Below are positions 24,068 to 32,270 of a DNA stretch of 42,588 nucleotides, piece by piece. Location: the NCBI GenBank assembly GCA_002898015.1, contig BDTM01000095.1, forward strand, positions 1-42,588. Reading direction: 5' to 3'. Position numbers and translations under genes: made by a program. Source of the DNA: a bacterium BMS3Bbin03. Its GTDB lineage: Bacteria > Zhuqueibacterota > JdFR-76 > BMS3Abin05. The notes under the pieces were generated by a model. That model did not search any database. It saw only the letters and a program-made list of their open reading frames with translations, and was not told the origin of the DNA. The first letter of the stretch is position 1. Each line of letters starts with the position of its first letter.

Positions 24068-27000
24068 ATGAAATTATTTAATAATTTTATATGGCTCAAT
24101 TTAAAAAGAATCTCTTTCCTGAGTCTTTTCTTTTTAACGGCTCTTCTGATCAGCGATACGGCTGCAGCCAAACAGGTCATTCGAATCGGCTTTTTAAGCA
24201 CACAAAAAAGTGTGAAGGCGGACGATGAGGTGTCTGCCGCCTATAAGTTTCTGAAAAATAATCAATCGTATGTGGTGACCCGGATCACGTTCGAGCAGAT
24301 AAAGCAAGATCCGAAGCTGTTGGACGGGAACAATGTCCTCTGGTTTCATAAACCCGACTCGGCCGGTTTTTCAGAAAGCGCCGTTGATAAAAGCGTGATT
24401 TGCACGATAAACAATTTTATAAGCGATGGGGGCGGACTGCTGTTAACCCTGGATGCCTTTCGTTATATCAATATTTTGGGTTTGGAAAAACAGATTCCCG
24501 GGATTCGATATCAAAAAATAAAAGATCAGGGTAATGGAAGAAAGCTTGGATTACATGCGCTGCGTTCGCACCCGATATTTGATGGTCTCCATGGCGGAGC
24601 TAATATCTGGAATGGCTACAAAGATAATGTGGCCCGAAAGGTCGGGTTTTTCGGCAGTTCCGTGCCTCGAAATGGGAAAGTAGTGGCGGTCAACTGGGCG
24701 TATATAACCTTGCGGGATAGTGAAAAACTTGCGGTTGAATACAGATACGGGAAGGGGAAAGTCCTGGCAATCGGGGCCTACACGTATTTTGCGCCGCGGA
24801 ATTATAATCGATTAAGTCTTGAAAAGTTCACGAATAATTGTCTCCTGTATCTGGCCAATGCGCTTAAATCAAAAGAAAAGGCCCGCTATTGGAGCTACAG
24901 TCCGTTAAAAGTGCTTCCGTTTACGGAAACGACCCCTTCTGTAAATTTTCCCCGATCAAAATCCTGGGGTGAAAATTCAAATTCTTTGGCATTCAAATTA
25001 CAACGGGCATCCGGCAGTACCTGGGATTTGGGCGAAGAAAGAATTTTGATGATGGGAAAAGAGAGAGGCGGCCTGGATGAAATCTGGATCCATCCCTTTA
25101 TGGCGTTTCGCGATTACAAGGTCGGCGTAGAATTTTCGGATAAAGATTCCGTTTGCTGGCTTGACGAGCAGCGACCGGAAATTGAGGCGAGGCCCGAATC
25201 GTTCACACGTACGTACCGTTTTCCCCGTGCCGTCATCAAAGAAATAATGACTTCCGATATTCATCAGCCGGCCGGCATCATTCATTATGCCTATAAAGGA
25301 CAATCCCCGGCAAAATTCATCATTCAATTTAAAAGCAATCTCAGGTTCATGTGGCCCTACAATAGTGATGCCCTTGGTTCACTCTATTATGGCTGGAGCG
25401 ACGGGCTGAATGCCTTCCATGTGAAAAATAAAAGCGGTGAGTTCAATGTCTTGATCGGCTCAAATAAAAAGCCGCTGGAAAAGAGGTTCGGCCGGTTTGA
25501 CGGCTTTTCGAAAAAGGGAACCGTTTTTGAAGGGAAGCCCACAACTAAATTTCAGGTCAGCGGGTTAGTGGCCTATGCGGTTCAAAAAAATGATCAGTTC
25601 GATGTTGTTTTAGTCGGGACCGACGAAGGTAAAAAAGCCGCTTTTAAATATTACGAACAAGCCATGAAAAACCCGGAAAAAATTTACAAAAATACCATCC
25701 GGTATTATCGTGATTTTTTAGATACCAGTCTGATGATAACCACGCCGGATAAGGAGTTTAATCAGGGCTACCGCTGGGCATTGGTGGGTACGGATAAATT
25801 TTATGTGAATACCCCGGGGATAGGCAAATCCCTGGTGGCCGGTTATGCCACAACCGCGAGGGGCTGGGACGGTTCTCAAAAGGTCAGCGGGCGGCCGGGT
25901 TATGCGTGGTACTTTGGCCGTGACGGTCAGTGGAGCGGCCTGGCATTATCCGATTACGGCGATTTTGGAAAAGTGAAATCCGAGCTGGAGGTCTATCAGA
26001 AATATCAGGCATTGTCCGGGAAAATTTATCATGAATTGACCACAAGCGGCGTGGTTCATTATGACGCCGCCGATGCCACACCCCTTTATCTGATTCTGGC
26101 GGGGCATTACCTCCGGTGGTCCGGAGATCTTAATTTTATCCGTAAAAGCTGGAAACACATTAAAAAGGCAATTGATTTTTGCTTTTCAACGGATTGGAAT
26201 CAGGATCATTTAATTGAAAATACACATGTGGGACACGGCTGGATCGAAGGAGGCCCTTTATATGGGGCGCAAACCACGCTTTATCTGGCGAGCTGCTGGG
26301 CTGAGGCGCTTAAAGAGGCTTCCTACATGGCGAAGAATCTGGGTTATGAAAAAGAGGCGAAATATTATCATAAAGAATTCCGGCGGGTGACCGGAATTAT
26401 CAACCGGGATTTCTGGAACAGCAAAAAGAAGTTTTTTTATTACGGTAAATTGGCTGACGGAAGTTTTAATCCTGAAAAAACGGTTTTGCCCGCCGTGTCT
26501 CTCTATTTTAATTTAATCGATAAAGAGAAGGTTTTTCCCATGTTGAACGAATATGGGGAAAACTCATTTTCATCGAATTGGGGCGTCAGAATTTTGCGGG
26601 AGAGCAGCCCGCTGTTTAATCCCCGCGGGTATCACGACGGCAGTGTCTGGCCTCTATTTACGGGCTGGGCGGCACTGGCGGAATACAGTCACGGACAATA
26701 CACCCAGGGCTTTTCTCATATTATGAATAACCTGTTGGTCTATAAACACTGGGCGAAAGGGTACATCGAAGAAGTTCTAAACGGAGAAATTTATAAACCT
26801 TCCGGTGTCTGCGACCATCAATGCTGGTCGGAGACCATGGTTTTACAGCCGGCGCTTGAAGGGATGCTGGGGCTTAAGGCAGATGCCATGGAAAACAGAT
26901 TGAGCCTGTCTCCCCGCCTGCCCTTTAATTGGAATTCAATCAAAGTGGAACACATCAGAGTCGGGTACCATACGCTGAGTTTCACATTGCGGCGGGATAA

Positions 27001-27496
27001 GGGAAAAACAACTTATTACTTTTTCCATACGGGCAGCAAAAGTTTGAAAGTTGATTTTTCACCTCAATTCCCGTCAGGCAGCGTTATCAATGGTATTTTT
27101 CTCGATGGAAAGCCGGTAAAGAACAGCGTGATCTCAAACCGCCAGGCAAAAAGTGTTAACTTGAATTTTGATATTAAAGACAAAGCCACTATTGTAATTT
27201 ATCATTACGGCGGCATCGGTGTTCTTCCCAATATTCTGCATCCGGTACCGGGCAGCCGCGCCGGCGGGTTCAGGATTGTCTCTTCAAAATTGGACGGGAA
27301 AAGCTACACGGTAGTGGTACAGGGCAAACCCGGGAGTAAAGAAATATTAAAAATCTATTCTCCGGTTGAGCAGGTTAAATCGGTGGTGAACGCTGAAATG
27401 CTCCATTATAAAAATAATATTTATTCAGTTCAAGTCCCATTTCCAAAAAGCTCGAATAAATATTTGGTGAGAAAAATAAAGTTTCTGTTGAGGTAA
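24068..27496 (+). CDS. GATase1-like / (alpha/alpha)6-barrel glycosidase fusion
   Basis: An 1142-aa exported protein (signal peptide ends DTAAA). Residues 37-270 form a GATase1/ThuA-like alpha/beta domain (IRIGFLSTQKS, NNVLWFHKPD, ISDGGGLLLTLDAFRYI, GKVLAIGAYTYFAP). Then come a beta region (about 290-545) and an (alpha/alpha)6 barrel (about 555-960) resembling the glycogen-debranching/GH15-GH133-like fold (AWYFGRDGQWSGLAL, YDAADATPLYLILAGHY, HGWIEGGPLYG, RGYHDGSVWPLFTGWAAL, DHQCWSETMVLQP). A C-terminal beta-sandwich closes it. No sorting domain is present, so the periplasm is likely. The barrel probably cleaves an oligosaccharide taken up by the locus; the exact family and substrate are not determined. 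Confidence 0.8.
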   Translation: MKLFNNFIWLNLKRISFLSLFFLTALLISDTAAAKQVIRIGFLSTQKSVKADDEVSAAYKFLKNNQSYVVTRITFEQIKQDPKLLDGNNVLWFHKPDSAGFSESAVDKSVICTINNFISDGGGLLLTLDAFRYINILGLEKQIPGIRYQKIKDQGNGRKLGLHALRSHPIFDGLHGGANIWNGYKDNVARKVGFFGSSVPRNGKVVAVNWAYITLRDSEKLAVEYRYGKGKVLAIGAYTYFAPRNYNRLSLEKFTNNCLLYLANALKSKEKARYWSYSPLKVLPFTETTPSVNFPRSKSWGENSNSLAFKLQRASGSTWDLGEERILMMGKERGGLDEIWIHPFMAFRDYKVGVEFSDKDSVCWLDEQRPEIEARPESFTRTYRFPRAVIKEIMTSDIHQPAGIIHYAYKGQSPAKFIIQFKSNLRFMWPYNSDALGSLYYGWSDGLNAFHVKNKSGEFNVLIGSNKKPLEKRFGRFDGFSKKGTVFEGKPTTKFQVSGLVAYAVQKNDQFDVVLVGTDEGKKAAFKYYEQAMKNPEKIYKNTIRYYRDFLDTSLMITTPDKEFNQGYRWALVGTDKFYVNTPGIGKSLVAGYATTARGWDGSQKVSGRPGYAWYFGRDGQWSGLALSDYGDFGKVKSELEVYQKYQALSGKIYHELTTSGVVHYDAADATPLYLILAGHYLRWSGDLNFIRKSWKHIKKAIDFCFSTDWNQDHLIENTHVGHGWIEGGPLYGAQTTLYLASCWAEALKEASYMAKNLGYEKEAKYYHKEFRRVTGIINRDFWNSKKKFFYYGKLADGSFNPEKTVLPAVSLYFNLIDKEKVFPMLNEYGENSFSSNWGVRILRESSPLFNPRGYHDGSVWPLFTGWAALAEYSHGQYTQGFSHIMNNLLVYKHWAKGYIEEVLNGEIYKPSGVCDHQCWSETMVLQPALEGMLGLKADAMENRLSLSPRLPFNWNSIKVEHIRVGYHTLSFTLRRDKGKTTYYFFHTGSKSLKVDFSPQFPSGSVINGIFLDGKPVKNSVISNRQAKSVNLNFDIKDKATIVIYHYGGIGVLPNILHPVPGSRAGGFRIVSSKLDGKSYTVVVQGKPGSKEILKIYSPVEQVKSVVNAEMLHYKNNIYSVQVPFPKSSNKYLVRKIKFLLR

Positions 27497-27708
27497 GACA
27501 GGCTGGGATTTCCATTTTTAGGATTACCGATCATCTTTATTTTGAAAAGCTGTTCGCCGCGAATTCACGAATTTTTACGAATTGGATTCTATTGAAAAAA
27601 ACAACCTTGCGAAGGTTAATACCGGACAATAAATCAAAATTTGATTGCAATATATAGTCTGTAAAAAAACCGTCGCAAGATTACGAGTAACAAATGGAGG
27701 CGTCTACA
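27497..27708 (+). promoter_or_regulatory. Gap with palindromes before the GH127 gene
   Basis: A 212-base break in an otherwise compact gene series. It holds a degenerate CACGAATTTTT repeat remnant (about 27550-27580), a 15-base palindrome AACCTTGCGAAGGTT (27603-27617) and a second, AATCAAAATTTGATT (27632-27646). A secondary promoter or regulator site is possible, but I cannot find convincing -35/-10 boxes. It does not match the LacI operators. Confidence 0.35.
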
Positions 27709-29766
27709 ATGGGAGCTGGGAATTTATTCCGGAAAAAGTTTTGTTTAGCGTTAACTGTTTTATTTTTTTTATTGGCCGGCGCATTTTTAACCCGGCTCAA
27801 TGCCGGAATAAAGGAAGTGCAAACACCCCCAAAAAGTGCCGCGAACAGTTTTTATCGCGGGAATCGCCCGCCTCTTTCACCCAACCCGCTCATTAAATTG
27901 CCGACCGGTGCCGTGCAGCCCGGCGGATGGATTCGGCATCAATTGGAGTTAATGGCAAAGGGTTTTACGGGGCATTTAAGTGAGATAAGCAAATATTGTC
28001 CAATTAAAGGTAATGCCTGGGTGAGTCCTGACGGCCGGGGCAAAGACGGCTGGGAGGAAGTGCCTTATTGGCTGAGAGGGTACATCGAACTTGGCTATAT
28101 TCTGAAGGATAAGCGGATTATCGACGAATCAGAGCGGTGGGTGGAGGGTGTGTTAAAAAGTCAGGCCCCCGGCGGATATTTTGGACCGCGGGCGAATTGG
28201 GAAAAGGCCCAGGTCTCTTTTACGACAAAGCACGACATATGGCCCAATATGGTGATGCTGTACGTGCTGCGATCCTATTATGACGCCACGCACGACTCCA
28301 GGGTGATAAAACTGATGACCAATTATTTTAAATGGATGGAGACCGTTCCGTTAGAAAATTTTTTGCCGGGCACATGGCAGAAATGGCGCGGAGGAGATAA
28401 TTTAAACAGCATCTATTGGCTTTACAATCGAACGGGTCTGAAATGGCTTCTGAAACTGGCCCTGGTAAATCACGATCAGACGGCCGATTGGGCGGGGAAT
28501 ATTCCCACCTGGCACGGGGTCAACCTGGCGGAAGGCTTTCGGGAGCCGGCACAATTTTACCAGCAAATCCATGATCCGCGGTATTTGAAAGCTTCCGAAA
28601 GGGATTACCACGCCTTTATGGACGTGTACGGTCAGGTCCCGGGAGGCATGTTCGGAGCCGATGAGAACGCCAGAAAGGGTCACACAGGCCCCCGGCAGGG
28701 TTCGGAAACCTGTGCCATGGTGGAATTCATGCACAGTGATGAGATGATGCTCCGGATTACAGGCAATACCAAGTGGGCCGATCGCTGCGAAGATGTGGCG
28801 TTTAACTCACTTCCGGCCGCCATGACACCCGATTTAACGGGATTGCATTATCTCACCGCACCCAATATGGTTCAGTTGGATGGAAAAAGCAAAGCACCCA
28901 TCTTTGAAAACGGCGGGGATATGCTTTCCTACAATCCCTGGCGTTATCGCTGCTGCCAGCACAATGTCGCTTTCGGCTGGCCCTACTATGCCGAAAGACT
29001 CTGGATGGCCACCCGGGATAACGGACTGGCGGCTGTGTTCTACGGGCCCAGCACCGTATCCGCAAAAGTCGCCGGAGGCGGCCAGGTGACTCTTCGGGAA
29101 GAGACAAATTATCCGTTTGATGAGGCGGTTCATTTTAAACTATCTCTTAAAAAATCAACCCGGTTCCCGCTTTATTTCAGAGTACCGGGATGGACCTCCA
29201 ATGCCCGGCTTAAAATTAACGGCCGGAACGTCTCTTTTAATATTAAGCCGGCAAGCTGGATCGCAATCGAGCAGACCTGGAAGGACGGCGATCAAATCGA
29301 GCTGGTTTTTCCGATGCGGGTGACCGTAAAAATCTGGAAGAAGAATAAGAATTCCATTTCTGTCAACCGGGGCCCGCTCACGTATTCGTTAAAAATAGGG
29401 GAGCGATGGGTGCGCCGCGGGGGGACGGACAAGTGGCCGGCGTACGAGGTTTTTCCCACCACACCCTGGAATTACGGGTTGATTGTAAATTTAAAAGAAC
29501 CCGAAAAATCTTTCAAGGTGATCAAAAATTCGGGGAAATTGGCCTATCAGCCCTTCTCTTTAAAAAATGCACCCATTCAAATTCTGGCCAAAGCGAAGCG
29601 GATCCCGGGCTGGGGATTGGAAAAGAATGGATTAATTCAGGCAGTCCCCGACAGTCCGGTTCATGTGAATGGGCGTACGGAGACAGTCACTTTGATCCCG
29701 ATGGGAAGTGCGAGACTTCGGGTGTCGGCTTTTCCATACATTGCTGAAAAGAATCAACCAAAATAA
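27709..29766 (+). CDS. GH127-type beta-L-arabinofuranosidase (DUF1680)
   Basis: Predicted to release beta-L-arabinofuranose from arabino-oligosaccharides or arabinosylated glycoproteins. The 685-aa protein has a signal peptide and an (alpha/alpha)6 barrel followed by beta-sandwiches. The zinc-thiolate catalytic set of GH127 is visible: Glu and Cys in GSETCAMVEF (E333, C335) and the Cys pair in YRCCQHN (C415, C416), matching Glu338/Cys340/Cys417/Cys418 of HypBA1; DENARK may carry the acid/base Glu. I chose ATG 27709 because GGAGG at 27696-27700 is ideally spaced; an in-frame ATG at 27694 overlaps that site. There is no T9SS tail, so it is probably periplasmic. This is the best clue that the target glycan contains L-arabinose. 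Confidence 0.9.
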   Translation: MGAGNLFRKKFCLALTVLFFLLAGAFLTRLNAGIKEVQTPPKSAANSFYRGNRPPLSPNPLIKLPTGAVQPGGWIRHQLELMAKGFTGHLSEISKYCPIKGNAWVSPDGRGKDGWEEVPYWLRGYIELGYILKDKRIIDESERWVEGVLKSQAPGGYFGPRANWEKAQVSFTTKHDIWPNMVMLYVLRSYYDATHDSRVIKLMTNYFKWMETVPLENFLPGTWQKWRGGDNLNSIYWLYNRTGLKWLLKLALVNHDQTADWAGNIPTWHGVNLAEGFREPAQFYQQIHDPRYLKASERDYHAFMDVYGQVPGGMFGADENARKGHTGPRQGSETCAMVEFMHSDEMMLRITGNTKWADRCEDVAFNSLPAAMTPDLTGLHYLTAPNMVQLDGKSKAPIFENGGDMLSYNPWRYRCCQHNVAFGWPYYAERLWMATRDNGLAAVFYGPSTVSAKVAGGGQVTLREETNYPFDEAVHFKLSLKKSTRFPLYFRVPGWTSNARLKINGRNVSFNIKPASWIAIEQTWKDGDQIELVFPMRVTVKIWKKNKNSISVNRGPLTYSLKIGERWVRRGGTDKWPAYEVFPTTPWNYGLIVNLKEPEKSFKVIKNSGKLAYQPFSLKNAPIQILAKAKRIPGWGLEKNGLIQAVPDSPVHVNGRTETVTLIPMGSARLRVSAFPYIAEKNQPK

Positions 29767-29818
29767 GGGAAGATGCGGAAGTGATCAAATCAATCATCTA
29801 AAAATGAGGAGCGATAAA

Positions 29819-30970
29819 ATGAACAAAGTGCCGGTTTTTGTCTTAATTTTTACTTTCAGTGCAATATTTCTCGTCACTTATGAGGGATGTAACAAATATG
29901 TTAAAAAAACAACAATTGAAAAGGAATCGTTTGGCACTTTACCGAATGGAAAAAAGATTGATATTTATACTCTGCAGAATAAAAATGGCATCGAATTGAA
30001 AATTATGAATTACGGCGGAGCCATCGTTTCCGCCAGGGTACCCGATAAAAACGGAAATTTTGCAGATGTCGTCCTGGGATATGATTCATTACAGGGATAT
30101 CTTAAAGACAATCCCTATTTCGGGCCTATCGTCGGACGTTATGCCAATCGAATTGCAAAAGGGAAATTTGCCTTAAAAGGCAAGGTGTACACTCTGGCGC
30201 TCAATGACGGGCCCAATCATCTTCACGGCGGAATGAAAGGATTTGACAAGCGGGTGTGGGATGCCGTCCCTGAAAAAGTCAAAAACGGTGTGGCGCTTAA
30301 GCTGCATTATTTCAGTAAGGATGGGGAAGAGGGGTATCCCGGTGATCTGAATGTCACTGTGACCTACACATTGACCAATAATAATGAATTGCGCATCGAC
30401 TATTCTGCTACAACAGACAAACCGACAATTGTTAACCTAACGAACCATACGTATTGGAATCTGGCCGGAAAAGGCGATATTTTGAATCAGGAAATGATGA
30501 TTAATGCGGATAAATTTACGCCGGTCGACAGCACATTAATTCCCACCGGCGAGCTGAAAAGTGTCCGGGGAACCCCATTCGACTTTCGCAAATCCCGGCC
30601 AATCGGAGATCAAATCAATGAAGACGATCCTCAATTGGTATATACACATGGCGGCTATGATCATAATTGGGTTTTAAATAAAAATGTGCCGGGATCACTC
30701 ACTCTGGCGGCCAGAGTAACCGAACCGATATCCGGAAGAGTTTTGGAGATTTGGACCACTGAGCCGGGATTACAGTTTTATTCGGGCAATTTTTTAGACG
30801 GTTCGATTACAGGGAAAAACGGTCAGGTGTATCGCAAACATGACGCGTTTGTGCTGGAAGCGCAGCATTTCCCGGATTCGCCGAATCATCCGAATTTTCC
30901 GTCGGTTGTGTTAAAGCCGGGCGAAAAATACACACAGACCACAATTTATAAATTTAAGACGGTTCAGTAA
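29819..30970 (+). CDS. galM: Aldose 1-epimerase (galactose mutarotase), exported
   Basis: Interconverts alpha- and beta-anomers of galactose and other aldoses. The 383-aa protein carries the family signatures: GPIVGRYANRIAKGKF, NHLHGG (H136), NLTNHTYWNLAG (H210, catalytic acid), GYDHNW and VLEAQHFPDSPNHPNFPS (E347, catalytic base). Unlike cytosolic GalM it has an N-terminal hydrophobic segment ending in Cys24, suggesting export; the YEGC lipobox is imperfect, so lipidation is uncertain. ATG 29819 is preceded by GAGGAGCG. It lies 52 bases after the GH127 gene and is the last gene of the locus. Export fits periplasmic processing of freshly released sugars, and both L-arabinose and galactose are plausible substrates. 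Confidence 0.92.
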   Translation: MNKVPVFVLIFTFSAIFLVTYEGCNKYVKKTTIEKESFGTLPNGKKIDIYTLQNKNGIELKIMNYGGAIVSARVPDKNGNFADVVLGYDSLQGYLKDNPYFGPIVGRYANRIAKGKFALKGKVYTLALNDGPNHLHGGMKGFDKRVWDAVPEKVKNGVALKLHYFSKDGEEGYPGDLNVTVTYTLTNNNELRIDYSATTDKPTIVNLTNHTYWNLAGKGDILNQEMMINADKFTPVDSTLIPTGELKSVRGTPFDFRKSRPIGDQINEDDPQLVYTHGGYDHNWVLNKNVPGSLTLAARVTEPISGRVLEIWTTEPGLQFYSGNFLDGSITGKNGQVYRKHDAFVLEAQHFPDSPNHPNFPSVVLKPGEKYTQTTIYKFKTVQ

Positions 30971-30981
30971 TTATCTCGGTT

Positions 30982-31413
30982 TTAAGGGTTCTGTTTCGAT
31001 AGAACAAAGGATATATTTCCGATAAAATCCGACAATTTGAAAGATACGGCCGCAGGAGTAGTTCCGATAAGGTTTGTTTGAATGACGACTTTATTTTTGT
31101 CCAACAACTCGGTGAATATCTGGGTGGAATCTATTCCGATAATGGAGAGCTTCCCGCCGCCCGTGCCGTAATTGGCCAAAGTAAGCGTCACCACAAGAGA
31201 ATCCGTATTAAAGGACAGCGAATCAATCCTGTCGATTGAAAAGTGGTTCGCATTAAGCGTAAATGTGTAAGCGTTTAAGGTGTTCACAACGATTGGTATG
31301 TTATCGTAAGGCGTGGTGATCGATTTTGTAATGTCTTTTGAATTGTCGGTACACCCGATAAGGGCCAGTGAGACAATTCCAATAATTGCAATGAACCGTA
31401 TTGACTGTTTCAT
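30982..31413 (-). CDS. Small predicted lipoprotein
   Basis: A 143-aa protein with a signal peptide ending ALIGC, a good lipobox with Cys21. The remainder is beta-rich and Ser/Thr/Asp-rich, with no motif I recognise. AAAGGAG precedes the ATG on the minus strand. It is convergent with galM, with only 11 bases between stop codons, and shares direction with the methylglyoxal synthase gene 24 bases upstream, so the two are probably co-transcribed. The function is unknown. Confidence 0.8.
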   Translation of the reverse strand: MKQSIRFIAIIGIVSLALIGCTDNSKDITKSITTPYDNIPIVVNTLNAYTFTLNANHFSIDRIDSLSFNTDSLVVTLTLANYGTGGGKLSIIGIDSTQIFTELLDKNKVVIQTNLIGTTPAAVSFKLSDFIGNISFVLSKQNP

Positions 31414-31437
31414 AACAGCTCCTTTATTGATTGCGGG

Positions 31438-31911
31438 TTACTTGATTTCACGGTTGAGATAGTAACTGTAATCTTTTAAGAGAAGTTTATAATCTTCGCT
31501 GATTAATGGGGACGATATAATGAAATCAGCCGAAGAACGGTTACACGCGATCGGAATATTATAGACGACTGATATTCTTAACAGGGCTTTCACATCGACA
31601 TCGTGGGGATGCGGTTCCATGGGATCCCAAAAGAAGATCAGGATATCGATCTTGCCTTCTGTGATCATTGCCCCCAGTTGCTGGTCACCGCCCAGAGGCC
31701 CTGTTTTCAGTTTGATGATTTTGTTGATTTCCGTGGAGACATTTTCCTCCGACAGCTTTTTCCTGAGGGTTTCCTCGATCATCCGACCCGTTGTGCCTGT
31801 ACAGATCAGGTTATGTGTTAAAAGGACCTCATAATTCCACTCCACCCATTCGATTAAATCCCTTTTTCGATTATCATGCGCCACCAACGCGATGTTTTTT
31901 CTTTTATTCAT
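31438..31911 (-). CDS. mgsA: Methylglyoxal synthase
   Basis: Converts dihydroxyacetone phosphate to methylglyoxal and phosphate, a bypass relieving phosphorylated-sugar stress. The 157-aa protein matches the family throughout: IALVAHDNRKRDLIEWVE, TGTTGRMIEE, KTGPLGGDQQLGAMI (catalytic Asp76), DILIFFWDPMEPHPHDVDVK and NIPIACNRSSADFI. The frame is open for 65 more codons upstream, but I start at the ATG at 31911 because GGAG precedes it at correct spacing and the extra part would be a translation of a palindromic repeat. The enzyme fits a cell that can experience sudden sugar influx from the neighbouring glycan locus, though co-regulation is not shown. Confidence 0.93.
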   Translation of the reverse strand: MNKRKNIALVAHDNRKRDLIEWVEWNYEVLLTHNLICTGTTGRMIEETLRKKLSEENVSTEINKIIKLKTGPLGGDQQLGAMITEGKIDILIFFWDPMEPHPHDVDVKALLRISVVYNIPIACNRSSADFIISSPLISEDYKLLLKDYSYYLNREIK

Positions 31912-32015
31912 ATCCAAACTCCTGATTGTAAATAAATAGGTATCTATAAATGCATTAAAATAACCAATTAAAATATGATATGAATTATTCAAATATAAAT
32001 CAATATTATTTTGGG

Positions 32016-32080
32016 GGGCGATGCATTCTCGGGCCATGATTTGCCCGTTTGCCGCAATTTTGCCGCGGAATGCATCGCCC
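32016..32080 (+). repeat. Palindromic repeat, copy 1
   Basis: A 65-base element whose ends, GGGCGATGCATTC (32016-32028) and GAATGCATCGCCC (32068-32080), are perfect 13-base inverted repeats. It lies upstream of mgsA. Two related copies follow at 32206 and 38368. It resembles a REP/MITE-type non-autonomous element; no transposase is in the window. Confidence 0.8.
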
Positions 32081-32149
32081 TTACGGAACGTTGGGATTTT
32101 CATCATCGATATCCTATTTCAATGGATTATGGATGATATATTCCCGGAT

Positions 32150-32270
32150 GCGGTTCAATTGCCCTGCGGGGTTATCTCAATAGGTTTAATGGAATGGAAC
32201 GGTTGGGGCGATGCATTCTCGGGTAATTATTTGCCTATTGGCCGTAATATTGCCGCAGAATGCATCGCCC
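32150..32270 (+). repeat. Composite palindromic repeat, copy 2
   Basis: The right part (32206-32270) is the same 65-base palindrome with perfect 13-base inverted ends as copy 1. The left part (about 32150-32190; CAATTGCCCTGCGGGGTTAT followed by CTCAATAGGTTTA) is shared with copy 3 but not copy 1. The conserved TTACGG flank supplies the stop codon of the adjacent histidine kinase gene, so the element abuts its 3' end. Confidence 0.78.

Noticed and set aside
31912..32106. N-terminal extension of methylglyoxal synthase
   Set aside because: The extra 65 codons translate a palindromic repeat, and a proper ribosome-binding site precedes the internal ATG at 31911.
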